This document shows, piece after piece, positions 21,490 to 32,496 of a stretch of DNA of 64,000 nt (the first letter of the stretch is position 1; each line of letters opens with the position of its first letter). The position numbers and the translations under genes were made by a program. The notes below the pieces were generated by a model. It had not been told where the DNA came from. It made no database searches and saw only the letters and a list, made by a program, of their open reading frames with translations. Location: positions 45,112,108 through 45,176,107 of the forward strand of contig OY759217.1 of the NCBI GenBank assembly GCA_963662175.1, written 5' to 3'. The stretch comes from Aradus depressus (taxonomy: Eukaryota > Arthropoda > Insecta > Hemiptera > Aradidae).

Positions 21490-23099
21490 AGAAAGCGCCA
21501 TTACTATAACCATGTGGGAAGGTTGTAGATGAGCAATTCCCATTCACTTTTAATTTCGTTAATTTTAACATTTTTTTAACTTTATTATTCTGACTTTCCA
21601 AGAAGAAATTTTAGACAAAAACTTAAGTACTTTTTTTTTACTTAGGTACATAAACTTAATTTTTTTTAATTTTACTGTAATTAATAATAAAGTTTTATTA
21701 GTGTTATTGCTTGTCAGATAATTTTTTTCAAATATTTTATCACCCGGGTTTTTAAAATTGAGATTTAAATTGACTTTCGTATAAGATTGAGGCCGAAACA
21801 ACTACTTCCAGCTATTGTCGGGCCAAAACCAACTATATCCAAACAAAAATGCGAATTATCTCGAAAAAACTAGATTTATGATTTGAGACCTTATCGAACT
21901 TTATTTAACTCACAATATGAAGACAAAAAAATCAAAGAAATCACAATAACTTTTAAACTTTAATACAAAATCGTTTTTCTTGAATACCGAAAATTCTGAT
22001 TACTTGGAGTTAGTTGGCTTTAGGTTAGAAGTTGTGAGGTTTAGGAATTTTTCGATATTGATCCCCCAGTTTCGCTAAATTAAGAGCTTGGGGTTGGACC
22101 CCCCCCCCCCCCCCCCCCAATGAAAAATCATGGCTACGTCTCTGACTGCTATCTTGCTATTTAGACGTGCCAGAGTTCTCAATTCTCCGCTACTGCAAAT
22201 CCTTGATGGGCTTAACAGAGAGGAGAGCATTTTTATGTAGGTCCATCTTCACTTCGTTCATATTTCAGTGGACGCCAGGGCAGTGGACAAGAAAGGCAAG
22301 AGAACAGCTGAATAAACTAAGGTGACACTCAGCAACAAACGACAGAACAGCACCTTTTCAAATATAAAAACACACAGCCAGCCTACATCACAATCCTTTC
22401 AGTGCATTTTGGGGTATCGAAGATAAATGAAGAAACTCTATCGTTTTCATTCGAGTGTCTGTCTGTCCACTTTCCCATAGCTTAAACCATAAATGGTAGC
22501 CCAACCAGAAAAAATAGGTAAACATTTCTGAAAAATTAAGCGCTAGAAAAATGGCTTTACCATGCAGTAAAATTTTTTTCAAAAACTACATGAGCAGTAT
22601 CGAATGAAAGCTATCGGAGCCATCAATATGAATCAGGAGTTAGTTTACCAACATTTTCAAAATGCGGCATTTAATGGAGCCAATGCATGCAGACAGGCCC
22701 TAGTACGCATATTTTCTTACCTAGGGACATGCAATTTGGCGTAAGAATAAATTAAGAAGCCCAATGTTAGGAAAACAATACGTTGAAATTTGCGCAAAAA
22801 GCTGGTACACTTCAAAAATAGTTTTTATAAAAATAGGATATCAAATTAAAATTATCAAAGCATAAAAACTCGAATCAATGTTTTTTTGTTCTAATTTCCA
22901 AAATGGCGGAGATTAATGACGACAACATACCCTAAGCCCCTCTTTATCCTAAAATGATCAAATTTCGACATATAATAGTAATTTGACAGCTCAATGGCAG
23001 AAAAATTAATCACAATTCATTAAAACGGAAATTGCGGCACACTTGAAAAAACAATTTAAAAAAGGAATTACGCACAAAATTTCACTTTTTTTTTTTTTT
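21490..23099. other. Unassigned, with a poly(C) run at about 22100-22119
   Basis: AT-rich sequence without supported genes. One 20-base C run interrupts it. Confidence 0.4.
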
Positions 23100-23430
23100 T
23101 TTTTACTTCCGCAACGTCTTGAAGTATGGGGGAAGGTCAGAAATTCCATATCGAGGTTTCAACTGGATTTCATGTTTGCCGACAAGTGCATCCATAACTG
23201 TATAATAAACAGAAACCTATAGATTTCCAATGAAAGGGGGATTGAAGGCTTAATACAAAAATTATTAATTTATATCTTATTAAACCCCATTGGACTAATG
23301 ATTTTCACGAAATTTTGTTAGTAGATTCAAAAATCCCTGTGTAAGATATCTATTGGTTCTAGAGAGAGAGCGAAAACATACTTATTAGATCGTGCTGGGA
23401 AAGTACATTGCCGGTGATTTACTGAAAACT
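23100..23430 (+). repeat. REP-P, short complete copy
   Basis: From TTTTACTTCCGCAACGTCTT to AAGTACATTGCCGGTGATTT, bounded by long T runs on both sides (about 20 T before, 9 T after). Confidence 0.8.
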
Positions 23431-23827
23431 GTTTTTTTTTAAAATACAAATTGTTACCTTTTCATATCTTTTTTATATTTTGATCCTTTTGTTAAAAGAT
23501 GCAAATACGAGTATTAAGAAGAAAATGTCTGTTATAACATTATAAGATTCCAGTTTATAAGGGCGATTCAGGGATAGCTATTTAGTAGTACCAGAGTAAA
23601 GCAACGAAGAAGGTGAGCATTAAGGGCAGAAAGATAAGGGAGCATCTTGCTATTAAGTCTTGTGCCAGAATTCTCATTTCCTTTCTACTGCAAAGATGAG
23701 GGCATTTTTATATTGGTCCATCTTCTCTTCGTCCATATTTCAAGGGGTGACGTGGCGGTGCACAAGAAAGTCGAAGACAACAACTAAATAAACCATTTGC
23801 TCCAATCAGAGTCGCATGAAAGAGCAG
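23431..23827. other. Unassigned
   Basis: The part 23640-23790 resembles 22190-22330 (TTGTGCCAGAATTCTCATTT and GTCCATCTTCTCTTCGTCC type blocks), so it is a further low-copy repeat. Confidence 0.45.
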
Positions 23828-24037
23828 CACGTCCAAGCCAGCCTATTGACAACCCATTCAGTCTATCAGCACCTCCAAGCCAGCCTATTGACAACCCATT
23901 CAGTCTATCAGCACCTCCAAGCCAGCCTATTGACAACCCATTAAGTCTATCAGCACCTCCAAGCCAGCCTATTGACAACCCATTAAGTCTATCAGCACCT
24001 CCAAGCCAGCCTATTGACAACCCATTCAGTCTATCTA
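23828..24037. repeat. 42-bp tandem array, five copies
   Basis: Unit CACCTCCAAGCCAGCCTATT plus GACAACCCATTCAGTCTATCAG repeated five times exactly, apart from a C/A change in copies 3 and 4. Since 42 is a multiple of 3, open frames run through on both strands (repeating APPSQPIDNPFSLS on plus). There is no other coding evidence. Confidence 0.95.
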
Positions 24038-24132
24038 ATGCCACTTATTTCTTTTTAATCCATTGTGGAAGTTCTCGTAGAAGTTCTCTCTCGTTGTCTT
24101 CTCACTCTTTTACTTCCAACCAGAACTGCGAC

Positions 24133-24215
24133 ATCATCACCCCTAGAGTATGGTGTCTAAATGAACCAAGTGTTCCCATCAGTGTTCCTTTAGACACCAT
24201 ACTGTACGGGTGATA
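24133..24215. repeat. Hairpin downstream of the 42-bp array
   Basis: AGTATGGTGTCTAAA at 24147-24161 and its exact inverse at 24189-24203, with outer pairing of ATCACCC and GGGTGAT. The loop is 27 bases. Confidence 0.8.
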
Positions 24216-24449
24216 TGCCACTAATGATGACACATTCACATTTTGATTTTTAATTAAATTATATTTACATTTATTTATTTTTGTTAAATTAATTTTTTTA
24301 TATTTGTTTATTATTGTACATATTGCCATTTTCATGTTAAAAAAATCAAATTTTCATCAGATTTACTTTTATGGTTTTTACCGATTGTAAATATACTCAA
24401 TAAATAAATAATATATAATAAATATTTTTAGGAGAAATCTCGTCTTACC

Positions 24450-24720
24450 TATGTGCCGGTAGCTCAGTGTTATGCTCTTAGATTTTTTTATCTGGGAGGT
24501 GAAAAAAAATTGAGCACAACGTCCTTCAGATGGGACGTTAAGCGATGATCCCGAGTCTGTGCGATGTCAGGTACTCGTTAAAGACCCGTTCACCTAGGTG
24601 ATCTTTAGGTGAATTTTAGGACTTTCACAATAGAGTCTGGCTCATGTCCATCAGAGTGACGAAAGAGCGTTCTGGTAGTAGGCGACATAACCTCGCAGTT
24701 AAAGTCCGGGCATGAGTTTA
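24450..24720 (+). repeat. SINE-1, internally deleted
   Basis: A-box region GTGCCGGTAGCTCAGTG is present. The B-box part is deleted. The body (CAACGTCCTTCAGATGGGAC) and tail (TTAAAGTCCGGGCATGAGT) are diverged. Confidence 0.8.
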
Positions 24721-24824
24721 TTGTATATATTTAACTAATATATATATTTAACTAACACATACAAAAAACATTTTTTACACGTTTTCTCAACTAATTATTA
24801 AGTTAATATGACTATTATTTCTTA

Positions 24825-24925
24825 ATCAAAAATCTCTTAGTATAAGACCACCCTAAGTTTGCAAGATACATGCCGAAACATGTCCTAATATCTGGAAACC
24901 CATTTTTTATACTTTTGACAATTTA
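24825..24925 (+). repeat. REP-A fragment
   Basis: ATCAAAAATCTCTTAGTATA followed by GCAAGATACATGCCGAAACA matches the middle of REP-A. Confidence 0.6.
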
Positions 24926-25370
24926 CGTTAAAACGTAGTGGGTACAAGTAAGTCATGTTATGGACACGTGCCATATACGAAAATTAGTTTTTATGGCATT
25001 TCAGAGCCACAAATACGATGATGAAGTTAGGTTCATAGACTCTGGGGTCACTATATATATTTTTTCAGTAATTTACGTCTGAGAATGGAGCTGGGCTGCC
25101 CCGGGATCGATCCAACATTATTTAGAGAAGCTAATGTTTTGTGTTTGTCTCGTAAATCTCTTCCACGGATCAGAGTTACTCCGACTTTATTTATTGCTAT
25201 TAACCAAACGAGCAGCTATGTGGATTTGGGAACATTTCAAATAGCCAATCTACAGAGATTAGTGTGTTCCCTCTCCTCATCTGCCAATTCAACGTGGAGA
25301 AAGAAATCCTGTCCAGAATTAGTTATATCACTTTAACTTTCCCAACGCTATACGCAATATATAGGCGATC
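24926..25370. other. Unassigned
   Basis: Contains an open frame at 25085-25336 with no motif I recognise. Confidence 0.3.
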
Positions 25371-25373
25371 TTA

Positions 25374-26204
25374 AGGCCCGTTTACACGCTCAAGCCATTT
25401 GCACAAACTGGCTTGCGCAAGCAGAACTGATAAAATGTTGCCGTTCACACGTTCAGTTCGGCTTGCACAATTGTGAACCCTGAAAATTGTAGTTTGCTGT
25501 GTTCAAAATGGAAAATATTAACGAAGACCTAATTTTTGCAACGGGTGCGATTTGCATTACAATAAAAAAGTTCGAATTGAAGGCGAATAAAAGGAAATGG
25601 TCTAAACCATGGTTGCTAAAAAGGGATTTGTTTTCTCATACCAATTTAATAGCTGAAATACGCAGTGAGTCTGACGATTTTCGCAACTATTTGCGTATGG
25701 ACGAAGCCACATACCAGCATTTGCTAAATTTAATTACACCAATAATTTCAAGAGCAGACTCGGTTATGAGATGTGCAATTATCCCCCATGAACGGCTATC
25801 AGCTACGCTGAGATTTATTGCAACAGAGAGAAATTATGAAGATTTAAAATTTTCCACATGTATTTCCAAACCAGCTCTGAGTGCTATAATTCCAGAAACA
25901 TGCGACGTAATTTACAAGACATTAAAAGACACATTTCTAAAGGTAAGTTTATTAAATGTTAATAAAAAGTCTAAATAAAATGCGATGCGCATGCCCAAGG
26001 TTGGAGCTGAGGCTTTAGCATCGTTTAGACGCTCATGCCAATACACCAACCTCAAGCCGATTTTCTGTCGGGATAGATTTTACTTAAGCCAGACTTTTTG
26101 GCTTGTGCAAATGTCATGCCTGCGTTCACACGCAACGATTTACTTGTGCAAACTGGCTTGCGTAAGCCAGTTTGTGCAAATGGCTTGAGCGTGTAAACGG
26201 GCCT
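25374..26204 (+). mobile_element. PIF/Harbinger element 1 (831 bp)
   Basis: TIRs start AGGCCCGTTTACACGCTCAA and extend about 48 bp, through AAACTGGCTTGCGCAAGC; the right end (26157-26204) is the inverse with one or two mismatches. The 3-bp duplication TTA lies at 25371-25373 and 26205-26207. A TTA/TWA duplication with such TIRs is diagnostic of PIF/Harbinger. Near each end the motif GCTTG(T/C)GCAA recurs, as expected for transposase binding sites. Only the first transposase exon is kept, so it cannot move on its own. Confidence 0.93.
25508..25942 (+). pseudogene. HARBI1/ALP1-like transposase, first exon only
   Basis: I start at ATG 25508 because the longer open frame begins at a GTG. The 145 codons read KWSKPWLLKRDLFSH, then NYLRMDEATYQHLLNLI, then RAIIPHERLSATLRFIAT-type sequence (as written: MRCAIIPHERLSATLRFIAT), then FSTCISKPALSAIIPETC. 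This is the N-terminal region of Harbinger transposases (RMS..F..LL...I.P.I, then ERLAxTLRFLATG, then ISxxxxSxIIPEVC). The frame meets a consensus donor AAG|GTAAGT at 25942 in phase 0, the usual intron position before the PSxxEWxxIAxxF and DDE parts. Those parts are absent, so the product would lack the nuclease. Confidence 0.9.
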
Positions 26205-26329
26205 TTACACATGCATATGGGAGAGAATTAATGGATTGTGACATGGCGGAGTTGGGGATCTTCTGAAATCAGATCAAAGCTGGTAAGGGAGTGACAATCA
26301 AACACCTTAGAAAAAAAAAAGTTGGACTC

Positions 26330-26622
26330 GACTGTAATCCAGATCCTCTTCCCTTATGCCGATTCCACTGAAAACTCGCTCTTGTGATCTTCTGGTCAGA
26401 CATATAAAATTTCATGTCGATACGTTCATTCTATCGGCAGTTATTAGAGTTTTTGTGTCAGACCTCCCTCCTAATTCCCGCATTTCCTTTGGTCGATTTG
26501 GCTAAAAATCAATAGGTATCATCCATATGGGTTCTTGACAACAATAGAAAATTTCATTATAATACATTCATTCAGGAGTTATTACGTTCAAACACTCGCA
26601 GACAGACATTTTTTACTTACCC
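26330..26622 (-). repeat. REP-P copy, partial, head-to-head with the next
   Basis: Runs CGATACGTTCATTCTATCGG then CAGGAGTTATTACGTTC, and joins the following copy at the A/T-rich block (ACATTTTTTACTTACCCAG). Confidence 0.75.
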
Positions 26623-26885
26623 AGACATACGAAGTATAGGGGAAGTTAGGTAATCGGTCAAAAATTCGATGCGGAGTTATCAATGGAATTTCATGTTTTT
26701 CGACCTGTAGATTCCAAATATGAATTTAAAAAATTATGTATCGAAATGATTATTAGAATGTATCGTATTGAATTTTTATGTATTTATCCGAAACCACACA
26801 AGGACGACACCTATTAATTTTCAGCCAAATCGGCCAAGGAAAGGAGGGTTTAGGGAAGAGGCTAAACACAAAAACTCGAATAACT
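26623..26885 (+). repeat. REP-P copy, partial
   Basis: Hairpin end CTTACCCAGACATACGAAGT, then TTAGGTAATCGGTCAAAAAT, through one sub-repeat. Confidence 0.75.
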
Positions 26886-27139
26886 GCCTTTGCAATATTA
26901 TTATAATTGTAATAATAATATCGGTCAAAAACTTTATATATAATTAATAAATAATTCAGAATGTTATATATGTATTTAATATTGTATAATATATATATAA
27001 AACTACATATAAGAATATAGAGGGGAAAATTGTGAAATCAAACTTTGACGTCAATCGTTGTGAGCGACAGAAATTGGCAGCTTGTCAATCAGCGCCATAT
27101 TCTATAGTATATGAAATGTTTCCAATTTCGAATAACGAA
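26886..27139. other. Unassigned AT-rich sequence
   Basis: No supported feature. Confidence 0.3.
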
Positions 27140-27210
27140 TATGTATTCAGACTGCAATAATATACGTAAGTGTATATGTATTCAGACTGCAATAATATAC
27201 GTAAGTGTAT
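27140..27210. repeat. 35-bp tandem duplication
   Basis: TATGTATTCAGACTGCAATA plus ATATACGTAAGTGTA occurs twice without a gap. Confidence 0.9.
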
Positions 27211-27519
27211 AATTCGATTTAAAAAAACTGTATAAGTTAAACATACTAGTAAAAATGTCATAGAAAAAGTGGTAGCCACAGTGTTCACTTAGGTAAAACA
27301 TATGTATGTTTATTAAAAATATTGTCTATTTGAGAAAATATATGGGAGTACTTTCGGTATTGCTACCATCTTCAGCCACGATTTGAAAAATACTAAATGG
27401 AAGTTCAACAATTTTACAATCCAAACTGTCCCTTTTCCAGCCCTCACAGGGTTTTTCCCTGCCCCTCCTGTACAGTTAAGTCTTGAAAACATGGTAAACA
27501 ATAAATATATACATATATA

Positions 27520-27706
27520 TTTTTGCCTTAAGTTTGATGTATATTAGCCATGTCACATATTATCTAATTATTAACGACATCCATGGCCCCGAGAGGACGT
27601 TATATCTACGAAATAAAACTCACTCCCGGACGGGATTCGAACCCGCAAACCATGTTGAAACCATGCAAACAGAGCCCTAAGCTCTAGCCCACACGGGAGA
27701 AATTAG
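27520..27706 (-). mobile_element. SINE-2, second tRNA-derived family
   Basis: On the minus strand TCTCCCGTGTGGGCTAGAGC begins a tRNA-like fold whose B box is GGGTTCGAATCCCG and whose acceptor halves TCTCCCG and CGGGAGT pair. A tail continues through TAGATATAACGTCCTCTCGG to CATGGCTAATATACATCAAA. The same B box and the same distal tail block recur at 32575-32700, so this is a repeat family and not an isolated tRNA gene. It is unrelated to SINE-1 outside the promoter boxes. Confidence 0.65.
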
Positions 27707-27947
27707 GTTACACACTGACATAACGTACAATTCAGTTAAAATCAACTTTCGCACAACACATCAACGAAAACAAAACACCATTTTGACATACAATACGTAC
27801 ATTTTTGTGACAAAGGTACATTACTCAACTCACTGGAACAACTGGAATAAACAGAGCACTACAAAAAGGAAATTGTATGAACGATCAGACCAATCTCAAA
27901 TATTCATCCCTTTTATCGCCAATAATATAGTCCTCCAGTCTCTTGAA
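27707..27947. other. Unassigned
   Basis: No supported feature. Confidence 0.3.
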
Positions 27948-28341
27948 TCATCCTCAAGGTACTTCCCCAGGACGAATTATGTTTTCACTCTCCCTCCAAT
28001 GCCAATCGACTGATATTAGGGTATTTAAGTCGTTCCCGTTTTCTCTGGTCCCATTATTCTCTCCAACCGAATTCGCGGAAAATAATGGTGGCATCCTCAT
28101 GTGGTTTTAAATCTAAATATAAAATTTCATATCAATACATTCATTACATCGGCAATTATTTGAATTTTCAAGTTAAACCCTCTCTTGATCACATATGAAA
28201 CTTCTTGTCGAAACATTTATTCTATCGGGAGTTATAGTGTTCACATAAGAGACAGATTTTTTTTTTTTTAATTTTTGGAATCGGGAAGTCGGAAAACATT
28301 ATAAAATTTTCCCTATACATCGTATATCTGGGGAAGTAAAA
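27948..28341 (-). repeat. REP-P copy
   Basis: From AAGGTACTTCCCCAGGACGA through TCATTACATCGGCAATTATT to the hairpin end at 28313-28341 (TACATCGTATATCTGGGGAA). Confidence 0.8.
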
Positions 28342-28829
28342 TCGGGAAAATATACACGGGGAGATCCACCCTTCCTAACTCGTTCTAAAGGTTTAGTTTT
28401 CGGTCTTCGACCCTAGAAGCAAGGCTATGAGAACAAAAAAAAAAATCCAATCCAATTTTTGAACAAACACAATGAGCTGTTCAAACAGAGTTTTGTGGAT
28501 CTGAATAAAACATTCACGTTAGATCCTCATCTCTCAGCTTTCATTTTCCATTTCAAATTCAAAATGCATGAATATCGTTTTAGAATTTAATACCAAACTC
28601 TCGAGATAGGCGTTAAACGTCATGCGGACAGGAAACTCGTGAACACAAGGCTTTTAATTCAATTAGACCAAAAAATTATAAGACAGTTATTTTTTTCTTT
28701 ATTTTGCTCCTTCTGCCCTGAAGAAGGGGCCCTGGAATATCGTCCTCAAAGAAGATTTATAAATAATTGATGTTTTACCACTACGTTTTTCTTTATATTT
28801 TTTATTTTTCACAATATCTCTGCAAAAAA
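28342..28829. other. Unassigned
   Basis: No supported gene. The motif CCTGAAGAAGG near 28720 resembles 3'-end hairpins of some retroelements. Confidence 0.3.
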
Positions 28830-29020
28830 ATGTTAACTGTTGATTTTTTCCAGAGGTGTCTTCTTTTTTGACAATATTTCGGAACACTTTCACGTCGCTT
28901 CTTCTGGTCACTATGAACTGGTCGTTTCATATTGATCAGAAGAAGTGTCCCGAAATATTGTCAAAAAAGAAGAAAAAAGAAGACACCTCTGGACAAAAAA
29001 TGACGGAAAAATCAACATTT
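28830..29020. repeat. Foldback of ~90-nt arms
   Basis: CCAGAGGTGTCTTCTTTTTT followed by GACAATATTTCGG, and its inverse at 28950-28998, with pairing extended by GTTGATTTTT and AAAAATCAAC outside. The right arm carries a 12-nt AAGAAGAAAAAA-type insertion. The loop is about 25 nt, around 28915-28930. Confidence 0.85.
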
Positions 29021-29077
29021 CAACATACGAGAGAAGTTTAAGAAACAAAATGTTGACTATCAAAAACAATAGTTAGT

Positions 29078-29397
29078 TATTATGGACTCATGCGCGAGCT
29101 TTAACTACAAGTTCATATCGCCTACTACCAGAGCGTTCTTTCGTCACGATGGTGGACATGAGCCCGTCTGTACTATGGGAGTCCTTAATTTTTATTCACC
29201 TAGGATAGTGTACCTATATCGAGTGCATGAGATCGTACAGGCTCGGGACGATCGCTTAACATCCCATCCGAAGGACGGCGTCCTTAAGTTTACTTTACCC
29301 CCCAGATAAAATAAACTAAGGACCTCGGTCGGGTTTCGAACCCACAATCTTGAGCTCAGAAGGCAAGCACACATACCACTGAGCTACCGGTGCCCTT
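29078..29397 (-). mobile_element. SINE-1 copy
   Basis: Tail at GGACTCATGCGCGAGCTTTA; head (GAGCTACCGGTGCCC) at its right end. No clean duplication is visible, though TACTAA-type bases flank both ends. Confidence 0.88.
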
Positions 29398-29399
29398 TA

Positions 29400-29724
29400 G
29401 TACTGTTGATAGAACAATTCAATAATTGACTTTTAATTTTCCTAAGTCAGTGTCTTATACTGAAGTTTATCCAAGTACTTCTTTGGAGACGAAGCAGATA
29501 ATTTCTAAAATTAATTAATTCAAACTTCGCGACTGCTTTGAAAGTGATTTGCCTTCTCTAGTTAAAACCAATGATAATATTATTAAGTAAATCCTCGTTG
29601 TAAAAGTCAAATAAACCAAATAATTTCCCAAAGTATGCCTTTAGAAAAATGTATAATGTTAATTTGTGCAAAAAGAAATTCAAATCTCTTAAAATAAAAC
29701 AGTAGGGTTTCCATTTAAGAAATT
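29400..29724 (-). repeat. Low-copy repeat, inverted partner at 60025-60360
   Basis: About 320 bp that matches 60025-60360 in reverse complement at roughly 95% (shared blocks TTCGCGACTGCTTTGAAAGT and AATCCTCGTTGTAAAAGTCA). In both places it lies directly against the head of a SINE-1. Confidence 0.9.
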
Positions 29725-29795
29725 GTATCCGAAGGATGGCGTGCTTAAGTTTATTTTACCACCCAGATAAAATAAACTAAGGGCCTCGGAATTAG
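29725..29795 (-). repeat. SINE-1 middle fragment
   Basis: GTATCCGAAGGATGGCGTGC followed by TTTATTTTACCACCCAGATA. Head and tail are absent. Confidence 0.8.
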
Positions 29796-30598
29796 TCACA
29801 TGTTTAAGTTAAACAAGTTATCTATTTTTATTTAATTTTTTATTAGCTTTCCGCCTGTTTAGTCAACAACGTTCATAATGTAAACACACGGCTAATCCCT
29901 CTCTGAGTCTCTCAGTCCCAGTCAGTCCCATGCTATAGTAGCCAGTGAGTGGACCTATTTTAAGTTTGATTTATTGCCGTATTTTATTACGGCCCTCTTT
30001 CCTTTTTTGGTTTTCTTCAACTTCTATTTGGACTTGCTATCTGCCAGTGTCCCCGTTCAGCTTTGTCTTCGTTCGTCCGATGAACTTCGTTTTTCTGATC
30101 TCACCGTTCTTCGGGTTTCATCATCCTTCGAAGATCATCATTTTTGTTTGTATTTCAATTTCACTATTTTCCCCACACTGTTGTTGTCAACATAAAGATA
30201 TTTGTCATTTTATTTTTATTTTCATCGTGAGCTCACGTTAATATTTTCAGTTTTTATTAAATTTGGGATATTCAAACATTGTTTCTTACGGAACTACTTT
30301 CTTTGTATGTAGTCCATTGCCGATTATATTTTATTATATTACTTTCAGTAATTTTATTTTTTAACAATATAAATTTATATATAGATACCTTTCTTTTTGT
30401 TTTAAGAATTGATATTCTGTTTGTTTTTATTATAAATCCTATATGTCCGATAGTATATAATAATTATTTACCCAATCTTTTTGACATACATATTTTGATA
30501 GGAATTTCTTTTTAAACTCAAGTTAATTTTTAATTTTGTTTTGATTAACAAGATTTCTTCTTTTTTTGCGTCATTGAATATACATATATATATACGGG
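29796..30598. other. Unassigned, pyrimidine-rich 29985-30200
   Basis: Several T/C-rich open frames, low-complexity and without motifs. This could be a retrotransposon 3' region, but I see no coding part. Confidence 0.35.
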
Positions 30599-31600
30599 TA
30601 ATTCCATGAAAAGACAACACAGTCAAGAACATGGAATGTTTCAAAAATTCTGAGAGTTGGCAGAAATGTTGTACCCATTGATAAATAGCTCTCTGAATTT
30701 TTCAGATTTTTTCAGATGATCCGCTCAAGGATGGTGCGTGATTTTATTTTTGCAAAAACTTAAAACATAAAATCTTTAACAGATTATAACTCCAAATCTT
30801 TCCACCCAAACAAAAAAAACATAGATACAAAAATTTTTTGTTTTGAGTTGAATTTTTCGAAAAAAAATATCACATCTCAATTTTGAACGATTTGAATGAA
30901 ATGTTATCGTTTTAAATCACAAAAAGTGTTATATCTAAAAAATGCCACTTTTTTTTGGGCTGAAATTTTTTTTACATATTCTCCTACTTCTCTAGAATAT
31001 TCCTACCAATTTGTAGAGTGGGCCGATTGCAGGATCATTCGTTCTGATTTTTTAAATAAATTGAAACTCGAATAATACGCCGTAATAGTTCTAAATATTA
31101 TCCCAAATTTGTCTCCGATTGTTGTCCGTTCCATTTCACATTTGTTCACATATTTTCCTGCTTGTCTAGTACATTCCTGAATATGATTAAAAATGTTACT
31201 ATTATTATTTTTGGGATCCATTGCTAGACAAATTTTTATTTTATCCCGGTCTTGAAATAGATATCAATTCAACGTTGAAATTTTTATTGATCAAATGAAC
31301 ATTAATTAATTTACATTATTTATAAATAAAAATAATATGCAGCCTTATTTATTCATTCTTCATATTTTAAAAAATACAATCTTTGTCTTCTTTCTCACAA
31401 AGTGAAAACATCTTTGACGCAACTTTACCGTTACCGAGTGGTTTAATACAACGTTTTTGTTTTATTTTTTTCAACGGTTTGATGTTGTGACAATTATCTG
31501 TCACAGTTTTCTCTGCAGATTCATAATCGTCTACGCAACTCCATTTGATTTCCATATTTGGAATGCTATTACTATCATGAGCCCAGATGATCAGTTGTTG
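30599..31600. other. Unassigned; two weak minus-strand frames
   Basis: Frames at 31003-31221 and 31367-31555 on the minus strand have unbiased composition (charged, with Cys) and could be exons of an unknown transposon protein. Neither contains a motif I know. Confidence 0.3.
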
Positions 31601-31622
31601 AGGTATAACAATTTGATTTTCT

Positions 31623-31679
<57 letters not shown>

Positions 31680-31715
31680 ATATATATATATATTTTTTTG
31701 TAAATATATATATTT
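31623..31715. repeat. (TA)n microsatellite
   Basis: Uninterrupted TA/AT for over 50 bases, then an imperfect continuation with T runs. Confidence 0.95.
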
Positions 31716-31946
31716 TTTTTTTACATTGTTCTCAGTATTATTATCATTATTTTGGTCCCCTATATTTTTGTTCTCCGTTTCCCTATCATGTGCTTGTCCA
31801 ATAGTTGAAGAAAGAAGCTCCAGATAAATTAAATTTATTTGAGAATTTCCCTATTCAAAAGGAATAGGGAGCCTTGAATTATCCACCACCATATCGACAC
31901 AGATCCCAGAAATATATTCGAACATTAATAAAGTTCACCTAAGGTT

Positions 31947-32172
31947 AGTTTATGACTCATGCCCGGGCTTGAACTACGAGGTCATATCGCCTATTACGAG
32001 AGCGTTCTTTCGTCACTCTGGGAAACATGAGCCCGAGTTCTAAGTCTTGCCTTCCTAGGTTTATTCACCTAGAGTAGGGCTCTTAAACGAGTACCTGACA
32101 TCGAACAGGCTCGGGACCATCGCTTAACGTCCCATCCGAAGAGCGGCATCAAGGTCTTTTCATTTTCCAGAT
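31947..32172 (-). repeat. SINE-1, 3' two thirds
   Basis: GACTCATGCCCGGGCTTGAA through GACCATCGCTTAACGTCCCA. It stops before the tRNA-like head. Confidence 0.85.
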
Positions 32173-32496
32173 AAAAAATATCAACACATCGCAGAAATGT
32201 ATTCGAAAATTAATAAAGTATCACCCAAGGTATTTGAGGTATTTTTTACATTTTCTAGATACTAAAGAGTTTCTATGGATTTTCAAATATAAAAAAATAA
32301 TAAAATTGCCATTAAAAATAGGACCGTGTGGATGATATATATACTAGCCACATCGGGAATAAAACATTTCAAAACAATAAAAACATATATTAAGTCTTCT
32401 CTTGGGCAGGAAACACAACGATAAGAAGTGAACTATTGGAGAACGAAGAACTCCCTCTGGGCTTAAGGCTTTTACCTCGGAGCCTGAATAAAATAA
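32173..32496. other. Unassigned
   Basis: No supported gene. The part around 32180-32240 repeats 31895-31945 (AATTAATAAAG-type block). Confidence 0.35.

Noticed and set aside
21117..21543. Repetitive proteins from the 33-bp array
   Set aside because: Frames are open in several phases on both strands only because the unit is a multiple of three without stops.
31457..31804. Open frame spanning the (TA)n microsatellite
   Set aside because: The Tyr-Ile repeat is the microsatellite itself.
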